Shown: positions 16,688 through 24,941 of the stretch, piece by piece | How the letters are laid out: each line of letters opens with the position of its first letter | How positions within the stretch are numbered: the first letter of the stretch is position 1 | Source of the DNA: Micromonospora cremea | GTDB lineage: Bacteria; Actinomycetota; Actinomycetes; Mycobacteriales; Micromonosporaceae | Direction: 5' to 3' | Length of the DNA: 64,000 bases | Assembly (NCBI RefSeq): GCF_900143515.1 | Contig: NZ_FSQT01000001.1 | Span: 930,001-994,000 of the forward strand | The notes under the pieces: model-generated | The model's database searches: none | Seen by the model: the letters and a program-made list of their open reading frames with translations, nothing else | What the model was told of the DNA's origin: nothing | Translations under genes and position numbers: made by a program

Positions 16688-17584
16688 GTGCCCCACACCG
16701 TCCACGGCCTCGTGCCGATTCTTGCCACCCCGTTCGGGCCGGACGGCGGGCTGGACCTGCCCAGCCTGCGTCGGCTCACCGAGTTCCAGCTCGCCAGCGG
16801 CGTCACCGGTGTCGCGGTCTTCGGCATGGCCAGCGAAGGCTTCGCGCTCACCACCGACGAGCGGACCCGGATCCTCGCCACCGTCACCGAGGTGGTCGCC
16901 GGCGCGGTCCCAGTCGTCGCCGGGGTCAACGGCACGTCGACGGTGACCGCGATCGAACAGGCCGGCGCCGCGGTGGCCGGCGGCGCGACCGCGCTGATGG
17001 TGCTTCCTCCGTTCATGGTGAAGCCGACCCCCGACCAGCTGCTCGCCTTTTACGGCGACGTGGCCGCCGCTGCCGGGGTCGAGGTCATGGTCCAGGACGC
17101 GCCCGGCGCCACCGGCGTGACGATGCCGCCCACCCTCATCGCCGAGCTCGGCAAGCTCGACGGCGTCACCTCCGTCAAGGTGGAATCGCCGCCGACCGCG
17201 CCCAAGGTGGTCGCGGTGGTCGCCGCCCGCGCCGACGACCGCTTCGCCGTGCTCGGCGGTCAGAACGCCCAGTTCTGCCTGGAGGAGTACGCCCGCGGAG
17301 CGATCGGCACCATGCCCGCCTGCGAGTTCCCCGACCTGCTCGGCCCGGTGCTCGCAGACTGGCAGGCCGGCCGGCACGCCGACGCCCGCGCAGGCTTCGC
17401 CCGGCTGCTGCCGCTGATCCTGTTCGGCCTGCAGCAGGGCATCGCCTGGGCAGTGCACAAGGAGGTGCTGGTGCGGCGTGGCCTCATCGCCGACGCCACC
17501 GTCCGCTCGCCGGCCCGCCCGCTCGACCCGGCCAGCCGCGACTCACTCGCCACCATCCTCGCCGACCTTGGGCTCGCCCGGTGA
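16688..17584 (+). CDS. DapA/NAL-superfamily class I aldolase (2-keto-3-deoxy sugar-acid aldolase candidate)
   Basis: 298 residues, GTG start abutting the previous TGA. VPILATPFGPDGGLD, GVAVFGMASEGFAL (family xxGxxGE loop), ALMVLPPF and VTSVKVES are the DHDPS/NAL landmarks, with the Schiff-base Lys in SVKVES. The strand that normally ends in YN-x-P reads MVQDAPGATG, so the conserved Tyr of the family is absent. The family splits or dehydrates 2-keto-3-deoxy acids with pyruvate chemistry. Between a dehydratase and a dehydrogenase it most likely cleaves the deoxy acid to pyruvate plus an aldehyde. Confidence 0.85.
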   Translation: MPHTVHGLVPILATPFGPDGGLDLPSLRRLTEFQLASGVTGVAVFGMASEGFALTTDERTRILATVTEVVAGAVPVVAGVNGTSTVTAIEQAGAAVAGGATALMVLPPFMVKPTPDQLLAFYGDVAAAAGVEVMVQDAPGATGVTMPPTLIAELGKLDGVTSVKVESPPTAPKVVAVVAARADDRFAVLGGQNAQFCLEEYARGAIGTMPACEFPDLLGPVLADWQAGRHADARAGFARLLPLILFGLQQGIAWAVHKEVLVRRGLIADATVRSPARPLDPASRDSLATILADLGLAR

Positions 17585-18303
17585 GCGGACGCGGCATCCT
17601 CGTCATCGGTGCCTCCTCGCCGATCGGCACCGCGATCGCCCGCGCCTTCACCGAATCCGGCGATCGCGTCGTGGGCGTCTCCCTCGAACAGCACAGCGAC
17701 CCCGCCTTCGCGGCGGAACTGGTGGCCGACTGCGCCGACCCGGAGGCTGCGGCCCGCGCCGTCGCCGACGCCCACCGCACTCTCGGCCGACTCGACGTGA
17801 TCGTGCCCGCCGCCGCGGTCATGCCCGTCGCTCCGGCGACGCGGACCACCGACGCGCAGTGGCGGGCGGCCCTCGACGCGACCCTCGGCTCGACGTTCTA
17901 TGTCGTCCGCGCTGCCCTGCCCCTGCTGCCGCGCGGCGGCGCCGTCGTCGCGGTCAGCTCCGTCAACGCCACCCTCGCCGCGCCCGGCCTGCCCGGCTAC
18001 GCGGCCGCGAAAGCCGGCGTGGAGGGACTCGTCCGCCAGCTCGCGCTCGAGTACGGTCCCGCCGGCATCCGCGTCAACGCCGTCGCCCCCGGCATGATCG
18101 GCAAGGCCGACCTGCCCTCGGTCACCGAGGGCTACCCACTGCGGCGGGTCGGCCGACCCGACGACGTCGCCGCCGCCGTAACGTTCCTCGCCTCGCCGGC
18201 AGCGGACTTCATCACCGGCGTCGTGCTGCCCGTCGACGGTGGCCTGTCGATCGCCTCACCAGCGGCGTGGCTCCGCCCCGACCTGCGAGCGAGATGGCTG
18301 TGA
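17581..18303 (+). CDS. Short-chain dehydrogenase/reductase, probable sugar dehydrogenase
   Basis: 240 residues; GTG start overlaps the aldolase stop (GTGA). Rossmann motif GASSPIGTAIA near residue 10, catalytic Ser in VSSVNATLA, and YAAAK near residue 145; C-terminal LPVDGGLSIAS is typical of classical SDRs. The NNAG-like motif is altered to PAAAV. Linked to a lactonase, dehydratase and aldolase it most plausibly oxidises an aldose to its lactone in a non-phosphorylative pathway, but reduction of a keto acid is also possible. Confidence 0.9.
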   Translation: MSGRGILVIGASSPIGTAIARAFTESGDRVVGVSLEQHSDPAFAAELVADCADPEAAARAVADAHRTLGRLDVIVPAAAVMPVAPATRTTDAQWRAALDATLGSTFYVVRAALPLLPRGGAVVAVSSVNATLAAPGLPGYAAAKAGVEGLVRQLALEYGPAGIRVNAVAPGMIGKADLPSVTEGYPLRRVGRPDDVAAAVTFLASPAADFITGVVLPVDGGLSIASPAAWLRPDLRARWL

Positions 18304-19127
18304 CATCTGGGGACTGGGCGGTGCTGGCTGACCTGCGCTGTGAGCTGGGGGAGTGTCCGGTCTGGGACGAGGCCTCGGCCCGCCTGCACCTGGTGGACAT
18401 TGACGACCGGCGCCTCTGGGCCCTCGATCCCGCCGCCGGCACCGCCTCCGGCGCGACCTGCGACCGGCCGGTCACCGCCCTGGTGCCGCGGGCCGACGGG
18501 GGATGGCTCGGCGTCTCCGGGCGGGACATCGGCACCCTCGACCCGGACGACGGAACCTTCCAACCTCTGCTGTCCCTGCCCGGGCCGCCCGACCTGGCAC
18601 TGAACGACGCGGTGTGCGGACGCGACGGCAACCTCTACGTCGGGTCGATCGACCGTACCCGGGCCGAACGCGCCGCCCTGTACGTGGTGGAGCCGGACCT
18701 GAACCATCGCGTCCTTGGCGGGCACGTGGGCGCATCCAACGGCGTCGACACCAGCCCGGACGGGCGCCTCCTCTATCACGCTGACAGCTTCGCCGACACG
18801 GTCACCGCGTACGGGCCCGACGGCCGTCCCGTTGCCGCGGTGCGGGTTGAGCACCCCGACGGGATCGCCGTCGACGCCGACGGCGGGGTCTGGGTGGCCT
18901 CGTGGGGGTCCGGCATGGTGTTCCGCTACACGCCCGACCTCGCTCCGGACCGCACGCTACGCCTGCCCGCGCCGCTGGTCACGAACATGTCGTTCGGCGG
19001 TCCCGGCTATCGATGGATCTTCGTCACGACCGCCCGGTCGGACGGCGCCGAGCTGTCCGGAGCCGTGTTCACCGCGGACGTCGGCGTAGCTGGTCTTCCG
19101 GCCGCCCGCTTCGCCGTCCAGCGCTGA
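18300..19127 (+). CDS. SMP-30/gluconolactonase/LRE-family sugar lactonase
   Basis: 275 residues from GTG 18300, chosen for the GTGA overlap with the SDR stop seen throughout the operon; ATG 18294 is two codons upstream. Six-bladed propeller with the metal ligands in expected order: LGECPVWD (Glu), LALNDAV (Asn), GVDTSPDG (Asp) and EHPDGIAVDADGGVWVA. It hydrolyses an aldonolactone to the aldonate, the substrate of the dehydratase. Last gene of the rightward arm. Confidence 0.9.
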   Translation: MTSGDWAVLADLRCELGECPVWDEASARLHLVDIDDRRLWALDPAAGTASGATCDRPVTALVPRADGGWLGVSGRDIGTLDPDDGTFQPLLSLPGPPDLALNDAVCGRDGNLYVGSIDRTRAERAALYVVEPDLNHRVLGGHVGASNGVDTSPDGRLLYHADSFADTVTAYGPDGRPVAAVRVEHPDGIAVDADGGVWVASWGSGMVFRYTPDLAPDRTLRLPAPLVTNMSFGGPGYRWIFVTTARSDGAELSGAVFTADVGVAGLPAARFAVQR

Positions 19128-19148
19128 CGGCCGCGCCTTCCGGCGCCG

Positions 19149-19286
19149 CAAGCGCCCTGTCGACAACGTGCGGTAGCCCGCGTAGCCGAGGACGTATGGG
19201 CGCAACGCGCTGCGCGCCAGCCGGCTCGTCGTCGCACCGCAGCCGGGGTACGGCTCAGCGGGCGACCGGTGGAGCAGCGGCAGCAC
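19149..19286 (-). pseudogene. Possible AraC-family regulator N-terminal fragment
   Basis: The minus strand reads YPGCGATTSRLA then LRPYVLGYAGYR, the pattern at the N-terminus of many actinobacterial AraC regulators (ALRPYVxGYxGYR). Nothing similar continues downstream and the reading frame runs into the lactonase gene. Short, so tentative. The rest of 19128-19337 shows nothing else. Confidence 0.35.
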
Positions 19287-19337
19287 ACGTCCATCATGCC
19301 GGGCGGGATGGCGCCTGGCACGGTGTCGGAGAAGGGG

Positions 19338-20066
19338 CTACTTCGCGCCGGTGAGGGTCTCCCGCATCCGGTTGATCTCGGCGCCCTGCTCGACCACGAC
19401 GCTGCTGGCCGTCTCGTTGACGATGACGTTGACGCCGAGCGCCAGCACCTCGCCCGCCATGTCGATCGCGCCCTGATGGTGCTCGACCATCATGTCGACG
19501 AACATCCGGTCGAACTCGGCGCCTCGGGCGGCGGTGAGGAGTTCCAGCGCCTCCGCCGTCTGCATGCCGGCCATGCTGTGCTGGTGGCCGCCGCTGGAGT
19601 TCCGGTCCAGGCCTCGGTCCGTCAACCAGGTCTCCAGTGTCTTGATCTCCGGTTCCTGGGCCGCCAGGATCCGGTCGGCAATGATCTTGAGTTGCGGGTT
19701 CGCTGCCCGGTCCGCCGCCAGTCGGGCCATCACGAGCGCCTGCTCGTGATGCGGAATCATCATCGTGACGAACCGGATGTCGGCGTTGTTGTACGTCGGG
19801 CGCGGCGCGGGCGACTTCTCGTTCGCCCGGACGGTCTTCGCCGGCTCGCCGGGCGCCCCGGGCATCAGCACCGGCGCGGTCGCGTCCGGCAGACCGGGCA
19901 GGTCGAGAGATGCCTGGGGGTTGGCCGTCGCGGCCGATTCCGGTCGGCCCTCAGGCCACCAGACGACCACCGCGGCCCCGACGGCCAGCACGGCGAGCAC
20001 CGCCAGCTCGACGAGGACAATCGCCCGCGAGCGTCCCAAAAGTGCTCGGATCCGTACACTTAGCAC
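19338..20066 (-). CDS. DUF305 membrane-anchored protein
   Basis: 242 residues from GTG 20066 with GGGAG about 9 bases upstream. One N-terminal membrane anchor (residues about 16-40), a proline-rich linker, then the four-helix DUF305 domain with its His/Met signature: FVTMMIPHHEQALVMA and FVDMMVEHHQGAIDMA. Such proteins are ferritin-like and often linked to copper or metal handling, but function is not established. No metal genes lie nearby; it stands alone and convergent to the lactonase gene. Confidence 0.88.
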   Translation of the reverse strand: MLSVRIRALLGRSRAIVLVELAVLAVLAVGAAVVVWWPEGRPESAATANPQASLDLPGLPDATAPVLMPGAPGEPAKTVRANEKSPAPRPTYNNADIRFVTMMIPHHEQALVMARLAADRAANPQLKIIADRILAAQEPEIKTLETWLTDRGLDRNSSGGHQHSMAGMQTAEALELLTAARGAEFDRMFVDMMVEHHQGAIDMAGEVLALGVNVIVNETASSVVVEQGAEINRMRETLTGAK

Positions 20067-20317
20067 AACTCGACTCCCGCCATCTGACCGAGGTTGGCCG
20101 GGATGTTAGCGCGAGCCTGACCTGCACGGGGAAGATCACGGCAGCGAAAAGGTTCTATTAGCCCCACCTGCGGTTATTCGTGCCGCCGCACGCCCACCAG
20201 GTTTGCGTAACCGTGACCAGGAGCCCGCACAATATGTGAGCTGGGTCACAATCTCGGCACCGAACACCGGGTTATCGTCCCGCTACTCGCCGACCCGAAC
20301 AACGAAGGGTGTCCACA

Positions 20318-22087
20318 ATGATCAAACGAAATCCACAAGGGAGCCGGAGGCTGGCCATCGGCCTGGCCGCCACAGGCGCCCTTCTCCTCACGGCCGTCGT
20401 GGCCGCGGCGCCAGCGAGCGGCGCCACCGATACCAGCGGCAGCACAGACATCTGCGAATCGTTTGAGGCCGCCGGCGACAACTTCGCCGAATACTGCATC
20501 GCCGAGGAGGCGGCCAACGACGTGGCCGCCGCGAACACCACTCCGGGCGTCGACGAGATCGCCAGCAGCCCCAACATCCGGCAGATCGCCAACATCCCCA
20601 AGTTCGGCGGGTTCGCCAGCGAGGGGGCGTACAACTCGGACCTGGCCTTCCAGGGCAACTACGTCTTCGCCGGCAACTACGAAGGCTTCAACGTTTTCGA
20701 CGTCAGCAACCCCAGCTCGCCTCAGGTGGTCAGCCAGGTGGTCTGCTCGGGCTCGCAGGGCGACCCGTCGGTCATGGGCAACCTGCTGTTCCTCGCGGTC
20801 GACGCGCCCCGCAGCAACGACTCGTGCAACAGCACGAGCGGCTCCTCCGCGCAGCAGAGCTCGTGGGAGGGCGTGCGGATCTTCGACATCAGCGACAAGG
20901 CGAATCCGCGGTACGTCAAGTCGGTCCGGACCGACTGCGGTTCGCACACCCAGACGCTGGTGCCGAGCAAGGACGGAAAGAGCGTCTACGTCTACGTCCA
21001 GTCGTACGGCCCGTCGAGCGGCGCCTTCTACTGCAAGCCGCCGCACGACAAGATCTCGATCATCAAGGTGCCGGTGGACAACCCGGCCAGCGCTTCCGTG
21101 GTCGCCACCCCGGTTCTCTTCCCGGGAACCAACGGCGCCGGCTCCACCAGCGGCTGCCACGACATCACCGCCTACCCGGAGCTCGACCTGGCCGCCGGCG
21201 CCTGCATGGGTGACGGCGTCCTGTTCGACATCTCCGACCGGGAGAACCCGGTGATCCTCAGCCAGGTCCGGGACACGAACTTCGCGTTCTGGCACTCGGC
21301 CACGTTCAACAACGCCGGCACCAAGGTGGTCTTCACCGACGAGCTCGGCGGCGGCAGCAGCGCGATCTGCACCAGCACCTACCGGGCCAACCAGGGCGCG
21401 GACGCGATCTACGACATCGTGGGTTCCGGTGCCGACCGCGAGCTGGTCTTCAAGAGCTACTTCAAGATCCCACGGTTGAACACGACCCTGGAGAACTGCG
21501 TCGCGCACAACGGCTCGCTGATCCCCGCCATGGGTCGTGACGTCATGGTCCAGGCCTGGTACCAGGGCGGCATTTCGGTAATCGACTTCACCGACTCGGC
21601 CAACCCGGTCGAGATCGCCTACTGGGAGCGGGGCCCGCTCTCCGACACCCGCCGCATCCTCGGTGGGGCGTGGTCGACGTACTACCACAACGGGTACATC
21701 TACTCGAACGACATCCAGAAGGGCTTCGACGTCCTCAAGCTGGACGACCCGCGAACGAACAACGCCCGGGCGGTCTCCTTCGCCGAGCTGAACGTGCAGA
21801 CGCAGCCCAGCTACCCGGCCTGCACCACCGTCCTGCGCAACCCGCAGAACGGCGACCTCACCGTCACGTCCGGCATCACCTGCCTCGACGGTGCGACCGT
21901 CAACGGCAAGATCAAGGTCGCTCCGGGCGCCGGACTGATCGCCTTCAACTCGACCCTCAACGGCTCGGTCACCGCAACCGACGCCTCGGTGGTGTCGATC
22001 GTGGAGAGCCGTGTGAACGGCTCGGTGCACGCCCTCGGTGGCACCGTGCGGGACAGCAAGGTCAACGGTTCCGTGACGACGAGCTGA
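20318..22087 (+). CDS. Secreted LVIVD-repeat beta-propeller protein with polymer-like C-terminal repeats
   Basis: 589 residues from ATG 20318, which has GAAGGG at good spacing; GTG 20309 is in frame but too close to it. Signal peptide with cleavage near ASGA (about residue 35). The body repeats the LVIVD pattern of a propeller: GFNVFDVSNPSSP, GVRIFDISDKANP, GVLFDISDRENPV, ISVIDFTDSANPV, with CHDITAYP and NCVAHNGSL His residues. The last 70 residues repeat NG-[KS]-[IV] units (VNGKIKV, LNGSVTA, VNGSVHA, VNGSVTTS), resembling bactofilin-type beta-helices. Surface or extracellular; role unknown. Alone in its transcript, with a strong terminator. Confidence 0.85.
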   Translation: MIKRNPQGSRRLAIGLAATGALLLTAVVAAAPASGATDTSGSTDICESFEAAGDNFAEYCIAEEAANDVAAANTTPGVDEIASSPNIRQIANIPKFGGFASEGAYNSDLAFQGNYVFAGNYEGFNVFDVSNPSSPQVVSQVVCSGSQGDPSVMGNLLFLAVDAPRSNDSCNSTSGSSAQQSSWEGVRIFDISDKANPRYVKSVRTDCGSHTQTLVPSKDGKSVYVYVQSYGPSSGAFYCKPPHDKISIIKVPVDNPASASVVATPVLFPGTNGAGSTSGCHDITAYPELDLAAGACMGDGVLFDISDRENPVILSQVRDTNFAFWHSATFNNAGTKVVFTDELGGGSSAICTSTYRANQGADAIYDIVGSGADRELVFKSYFKIPRLNTTLENCVAHNGSLIPAMGRDVMVQAWYQGGISVIDFTDSANPVEIAYWERGPLSDTRRILGGAWSTYYHNGYIYSNDIQKGFDVLKLDDPRTNNARAVSFAELNVQTQPSYPACTTVLRNPQNGDLTVTSGITCLDGATVNGKIKVAPGAGLIAFNSTLNGSVTATDASVVSIVESRVNGSVHALGGTVRDSKVNGSVTTS

Positions 22088-22111
22088 AGCACGGCCCGTC
22101 AACAGCATGAC

Positions 22112-22147
22112 GGCTCCGGCCCGGCGGATCTCCGCCGGGCCGGAGCC
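22112..22147. terminator. Strong hairpin after the LVIVD gene
   Basis: A perfect 17-base inverted repeat (starts GGCTCCGGCC) with only two central bases lies 25 bases after the stop. Confidence 0.85.
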
Positions 22148-22176
22148 CGTCTCCGGGGCGACACCGTCACCACCCC

Positions 22177-22300
22177 TTACCGGGCGCGGAGGCGGGCCGC
22201 GACGTCCTGCACCGCGCGGCCCATGTAGCGGGCGGCGTCGTCCTGGTCGGTGCCGAACTCGGCGTCGCCACGCGGGGCCCGACCGACGTGACGTAGCCGA
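22177..22300 (-). pseudogene. Unidentified C-terminal gene fragment
   Basis: The minus strand carries GDAEFGTDQDDAARYMGRAVQDVAARLRAR and a TAA stop at 22179-22177. It reads like the amphipathic C-terminal helix of a real protein but has no start and no upstream body, so it is probably a fragment. Family not recognised. Confidence 0.3.
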
Positions 22301-22398
22301 CGACCACACGGACATACCGATGACTCCGCCGGAAGGCAGCATCGCATGTCAGAGGGTGAATCAGGCCGGCCGGGTGACCCGCTCCTACATCGTCACTG

Positions 22399-22803
22399 TC
22401 AGAGTGTGACGACGGCGTCCTCGGCGAGGGTGAACAGGCCGGCGTCGAACGTGATCGTCTTCAGCTTGGTGCCCTTCGGCACGTCGAAGTAGACGTTCGC
22501 GGTCACCGCGTTGCCGGGGTTGATCTCGTCGAGGAAGCCCTGCCCATCGCTGTTGCCGTAGATTCCGGCCTCCCCGTCGGCCTCGTACTCCCGGCCGCTG
22601 GCGTCCTGTGCGGTGAGAGTCCCGTCGGCGTGGAAGGTGTGCGCGCTCTTGGTGACGTTCTTGACGGTCACGCTGACCTTGCAGAAGGTGCCCTGCGCCT
22701 TGATGTTCAGGAACTGGGAGCCGACCTGCGAGATCCCACACTTCTCGCTCTTGACGGTGAACTCGAAGTCACCGCCGCGGACATTGTCGCTCGGCGTCCA
22801 CTT
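22399..22803 (-). pseudogene. DUF4352 (telokin-like) domain protein, 5'-truncated
   Basis: The frame reads GGDFEFTVKSEKCG, FCKVSVTVKNVTKSAHTF, YGNSDGQGFLDEINPGN, NVYFDVPKGTKL and ends ITFDAGLFTL, the complete strand order of the DUF4352 immunoglobulin-like domain of secreted Gram-positive lipoproteins. No signal peptide or start precedes it: the frame meets an in-frame TGA at 22830-22828 and switches to sequence of a different gene near 22805. It may still be translated from GTG 22671 as a 90-residue stub, but it lacks any export signal. Confidence 0.7.
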
Positions 22804-22807
22804 CGAT

Positions 22808-23110
22808 CTAAGCCACCGCTGTCGGTTTCACCTGCACGTAGCGCTGCGGCTCGGGTCGGTCCAGCTGCCCGTTCCAACTCGCCGGCAGCGGCTGTGGCCA
22901 GGGGTGCGCGACGATTCCCCGGCGCGGCACCCGGGCGGGGACAGCAGCGGCGCGAGCTCCCGGCGTTGGGCCATCGCCAACGGGTGCGTCCTTGCCGTGT
23001 AGCGCAGCTGTCCCCGCCGATCGAACCGGCCGAGGAGCAGCGTGCTCGGATTGGCGAGGCTGCCGGTGACCCGCCGATGATCGCCTCGGTCGCCGCGGGC
23101 ACGGTGAAGC
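22808..23110 (-). pseudogene. ATP-dependent DNA ligase C-terminal fragment, frameshifted
   Basis: Three phases in turn give PAATEAIIGG, then VTGSLANPSTLLLGRFDRRGQLRY and ARTHPLAMAQRRELAPLLSP, then AHPWPQPLPASWNGQ and YVQVKPTAVA followed by TAG. These match the OB-fold end of actinobacterial LigC-type ATP-dependent ligases (VIGGxTGS, LLLGRxD, PLxxAxxxELAxLL, HPWP). At least two phase changes and loss of the nucleotidyltransferase domain make it non-functional. Confidence 0.65.
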
Positions 23111-23332
23111 CCTGGTCGGCCGCACGGAGTCCTCGTCGGCCTGCACCAGCCGGGCGATGGCCAGCACCGTGTTCCCGCCCGCCGAGGCAACCACGACCAT
23201 GGCCCGATGCAGCCGGGCCACCGACCCGGTACCGCGCCGCACGAGGCGTTGCAGCCGTTGACCTTCTTGATTACTTAACCGGCGTACTCGAACTGGTTCT
23301 GCCACCCGCACAGCCTCAACCGCACCGTTCAT
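23111..23332 (-). mobile_element. IS630-family transposase N-terminal fragment
   Basis: From ATG 23332 the minus strand reads VRVRRLSNQEGQRLQRLVRRGTG, RAMVVVASAGGNTV and IARLVQADEDSVR, the helix-turn-helix start of IS630-type transposases. It stops after about 74 residues where ligase sequence begins, so the DDE domain is gone. No terminal inverted repeats could be identified. Confidence 0.75.
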
Positions 23333-23582
23333 CACCGCGCGGATCCGGCCCGGTGTGTCACCCCCGGCAACGTTTGTGGTCAAGGCATTAGCTGACCGCT
23401 TTCCACGGCGAATGATCCTATGTCCGAGGTTGACGCCGTCAACTGGCGTAGCCCTCGAGGTCACCCAGGGGACCGGCGCGCAGTCGACCGGACGTGAGGG
23501 GCCCGGTGGCCTGGTCACGACTGCGGTTTCTCGTGCGACGGGTGTCTTTGACCCCGACACCTCGACGGCTCACGATGGTGCT

Positions 23583-24623
23583 GTGACGCGATCTTTTTCC
23601 GGCCGGCCGGTTCGGCGGCGCGAGGCTCCGCCGAGCATCCGTGATGTGGCGGCTGCCGCAGGGGTTTCGTACCAGACGGTTTCCAGGGTGCTGAACGACT
23701 CGCCCAGGGTCAGCCCCGATACGCGGCAGTTGGTCCTGGAGGCCATCGGTCGGTTGGACTACCGCCCGAACAGGGCGGCGCGGGCGCTCGGTTCGGGCCG
23801 GGCGAGCGCGGTCACCGTGGTTACGGCGAACACCATGCTGTACGGCTACGCGTCCACGCTGCAGGGCATCGAGGAGGCCGCCCGGCTGAAGGGCTTGGCG
23901 GTCGGCGTCCGAGTGGTCGAGTCGGATCGACCGGTCGACGTCCGCCAAGCAGTCGAGTACGTCAGTGACCGGAGCGCGGGCAGCGTGATCGTCGTCGCGT
24001 TCGATGCGGCCGGTGCCGGGGTCCTGCGGGCGCTGCCGGCGGACATACCTGCGGTAGCGGCCACGGAGGCCGGTGGGCTGGCGGATACCCCGCGCACGAT
24101 GCTCTTCTTGGACGAGCGGCAGGCCGCCGCGGAGGCGACGCGGTATCTGCTCGGGCTGGGGCACCGCACCGTGCACCATGTGGCGATCCCGTCCGAGACC
24201 GGTACGAGCGCGCGTCAGGCGGGCTGGCGTGATGCTCTTGAGGATGTCGGCGCTCCGGTCCCCACGGTCCTGCGGGGCGGTTGGGATCTGCGGTCCGCCT
24301 ATCTCGCGGGGCGGCAGTTGGCAGCCGATCAGCACGTCACGGCGATCCTCTGCGGCAACGATGACACCGCGCTGGCGGTGCGTCGGGCCCTGTTCGAGGC
24401 GGGCCGGGACGTCCCGGGAGACGTGAGCCTGGTGGGCTTTGACGACGTGCCTGGGGCGGCTTACTGGACGCCGGCCCTCACGACGGTGCGGATGGACTTC
24501 GTGGCGCTGGGGCGGGTCTGTCTGGCCGCGGTGGTGGCCGAGGTGACCGGTGTGTCGGAGCCGCCGGTGGCGCTCGCCGCACCGCGCCTGGTCGTCCGCG
24601 AGTCGACGGCGCCGCCGAGGTGA
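23583..24623 (+). CDS. LacI-family transcriptional repressor of the alpha-galactoside locus
   Basis: 346 residues from GTG 23583; the ribosome site is weak. HTH at residues about 15-60 (PSIRDVAAAAGVSYQTVSRVLNDSPRVSPDTR, hinge YRPNRAARAL), then the periplasmic-binding-like domain (VIVVAFDAAG, LGHRTVHHVAIP, AILCGNDDTALAV, VSLVGFDDVPGAAY). It lies directly upstream of the GH36 operon in the same direction. The two TGTGACC palindromes between them are of the length and CG-centred symmetry expected for LacI operators. Confidence 0.93.
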   Translation: MTRSFSGRPVRRREAPPSIRDVAAAAGVSYQTVSRVLNDSPRVSPDTRQLVLEAIGRLDYRPNRAARALGSGRASAVTVVTANTMLYGYASTLQGIEEAARLKGLAVGVRVVESDRPVDVRQAVEYVSDRSAGSVIVVAFDAAGAGVLRALPADIPAVAATEAGGLADTPRTMLFLDERQAAAEATRYLLGLGHRTVHHVAIPSETGTSARQAGWRDALEDVGAPVPTVLRGGWDLRSAYLAGRQLAADQHVTAILCGNDDTALAVRRALFEAGRDVPGDVSLVGFDDVPGAAYWTPALTTVRMDFVALGRVCLAAVVAEVTGVSEPPVALAAPRLVVRESTAPPR

Positions 24624-24675
24624 GTTGAGGAAATGCGCGCGTAACAATGAGGTAACGCCCCCTTCCCGCAGTACA

Positions 24676-24689
24676 TGTGACCGATCACA
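24676..24689. promoter_or_regulatory. LacI-type operator, copy 1
   Basis: TGTGACCGATCACA, a 14-base palindrome with one mismatch, 53 bases after the LacI stop. Confidence 0.75.
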
Positions 24690-24704
24690 CTTTCTAATCA
24701 TGCG

Positions 24705-24718
24705 TGTGACCGGTCACA
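24705..24718. promoter_or_regulatory. LacI-type operator, copy 2
   Basis: TGTGACCGGTCACA, a perfect 14-base palindrome. Its start is 29 bases after the start of copy 1, close to three helical turns, which would put both on nearly the same DNA face. TAATCA between them could be a -10 element. Confidence 0.8.
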
Positions 24719-24941
24719 TGGATGGCGGTGGGTTGATGAGGGCGAGAGTGGACTTCCGCGCGGTGCTGGCGGCGGGCCAGCCCGGCGCCGCTACCTCGCA
24801 TGTGGTGGTTGACCTGCCGGCCGGCGTGAGGCTCCGCACCACAGCGCGAACGGCATCAGTCCGCGTCCGATCAACATTGTCGGGACCTGCCGCAACCAAT
24901 GGCTGGCCGGAAACTCGTCCAGACATCGAACAGGAGCAGTA

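Larger units (their letters stand above)
24624..24941. other. Regulatory gap upstream of the GH36 operon
   Basis: Holds the two palindromic operators listed separately. After them a short open frame starts at ATG 24718 or 24736 (MRARVDFRAVLAAGQPG) and runs to about 24941. It resembles no family I know and is more likely a leader than a gene. Confidence 0.4.

Noticed and set aside
16688-18303. Reading the DapA-like gene as dihydrodipicolinate synthase for lysine synthesis
   Set aside because: Context is a sugar-acid operon and the YNxP motif is missing; no lysine genes are near.
24718-24941. Short open frame between the operators and the GH36 gene
   Set aside because: No recognisable domain, rich in Arg and Ala, and it would begin inside the repressor site; kept only as a possible leader.
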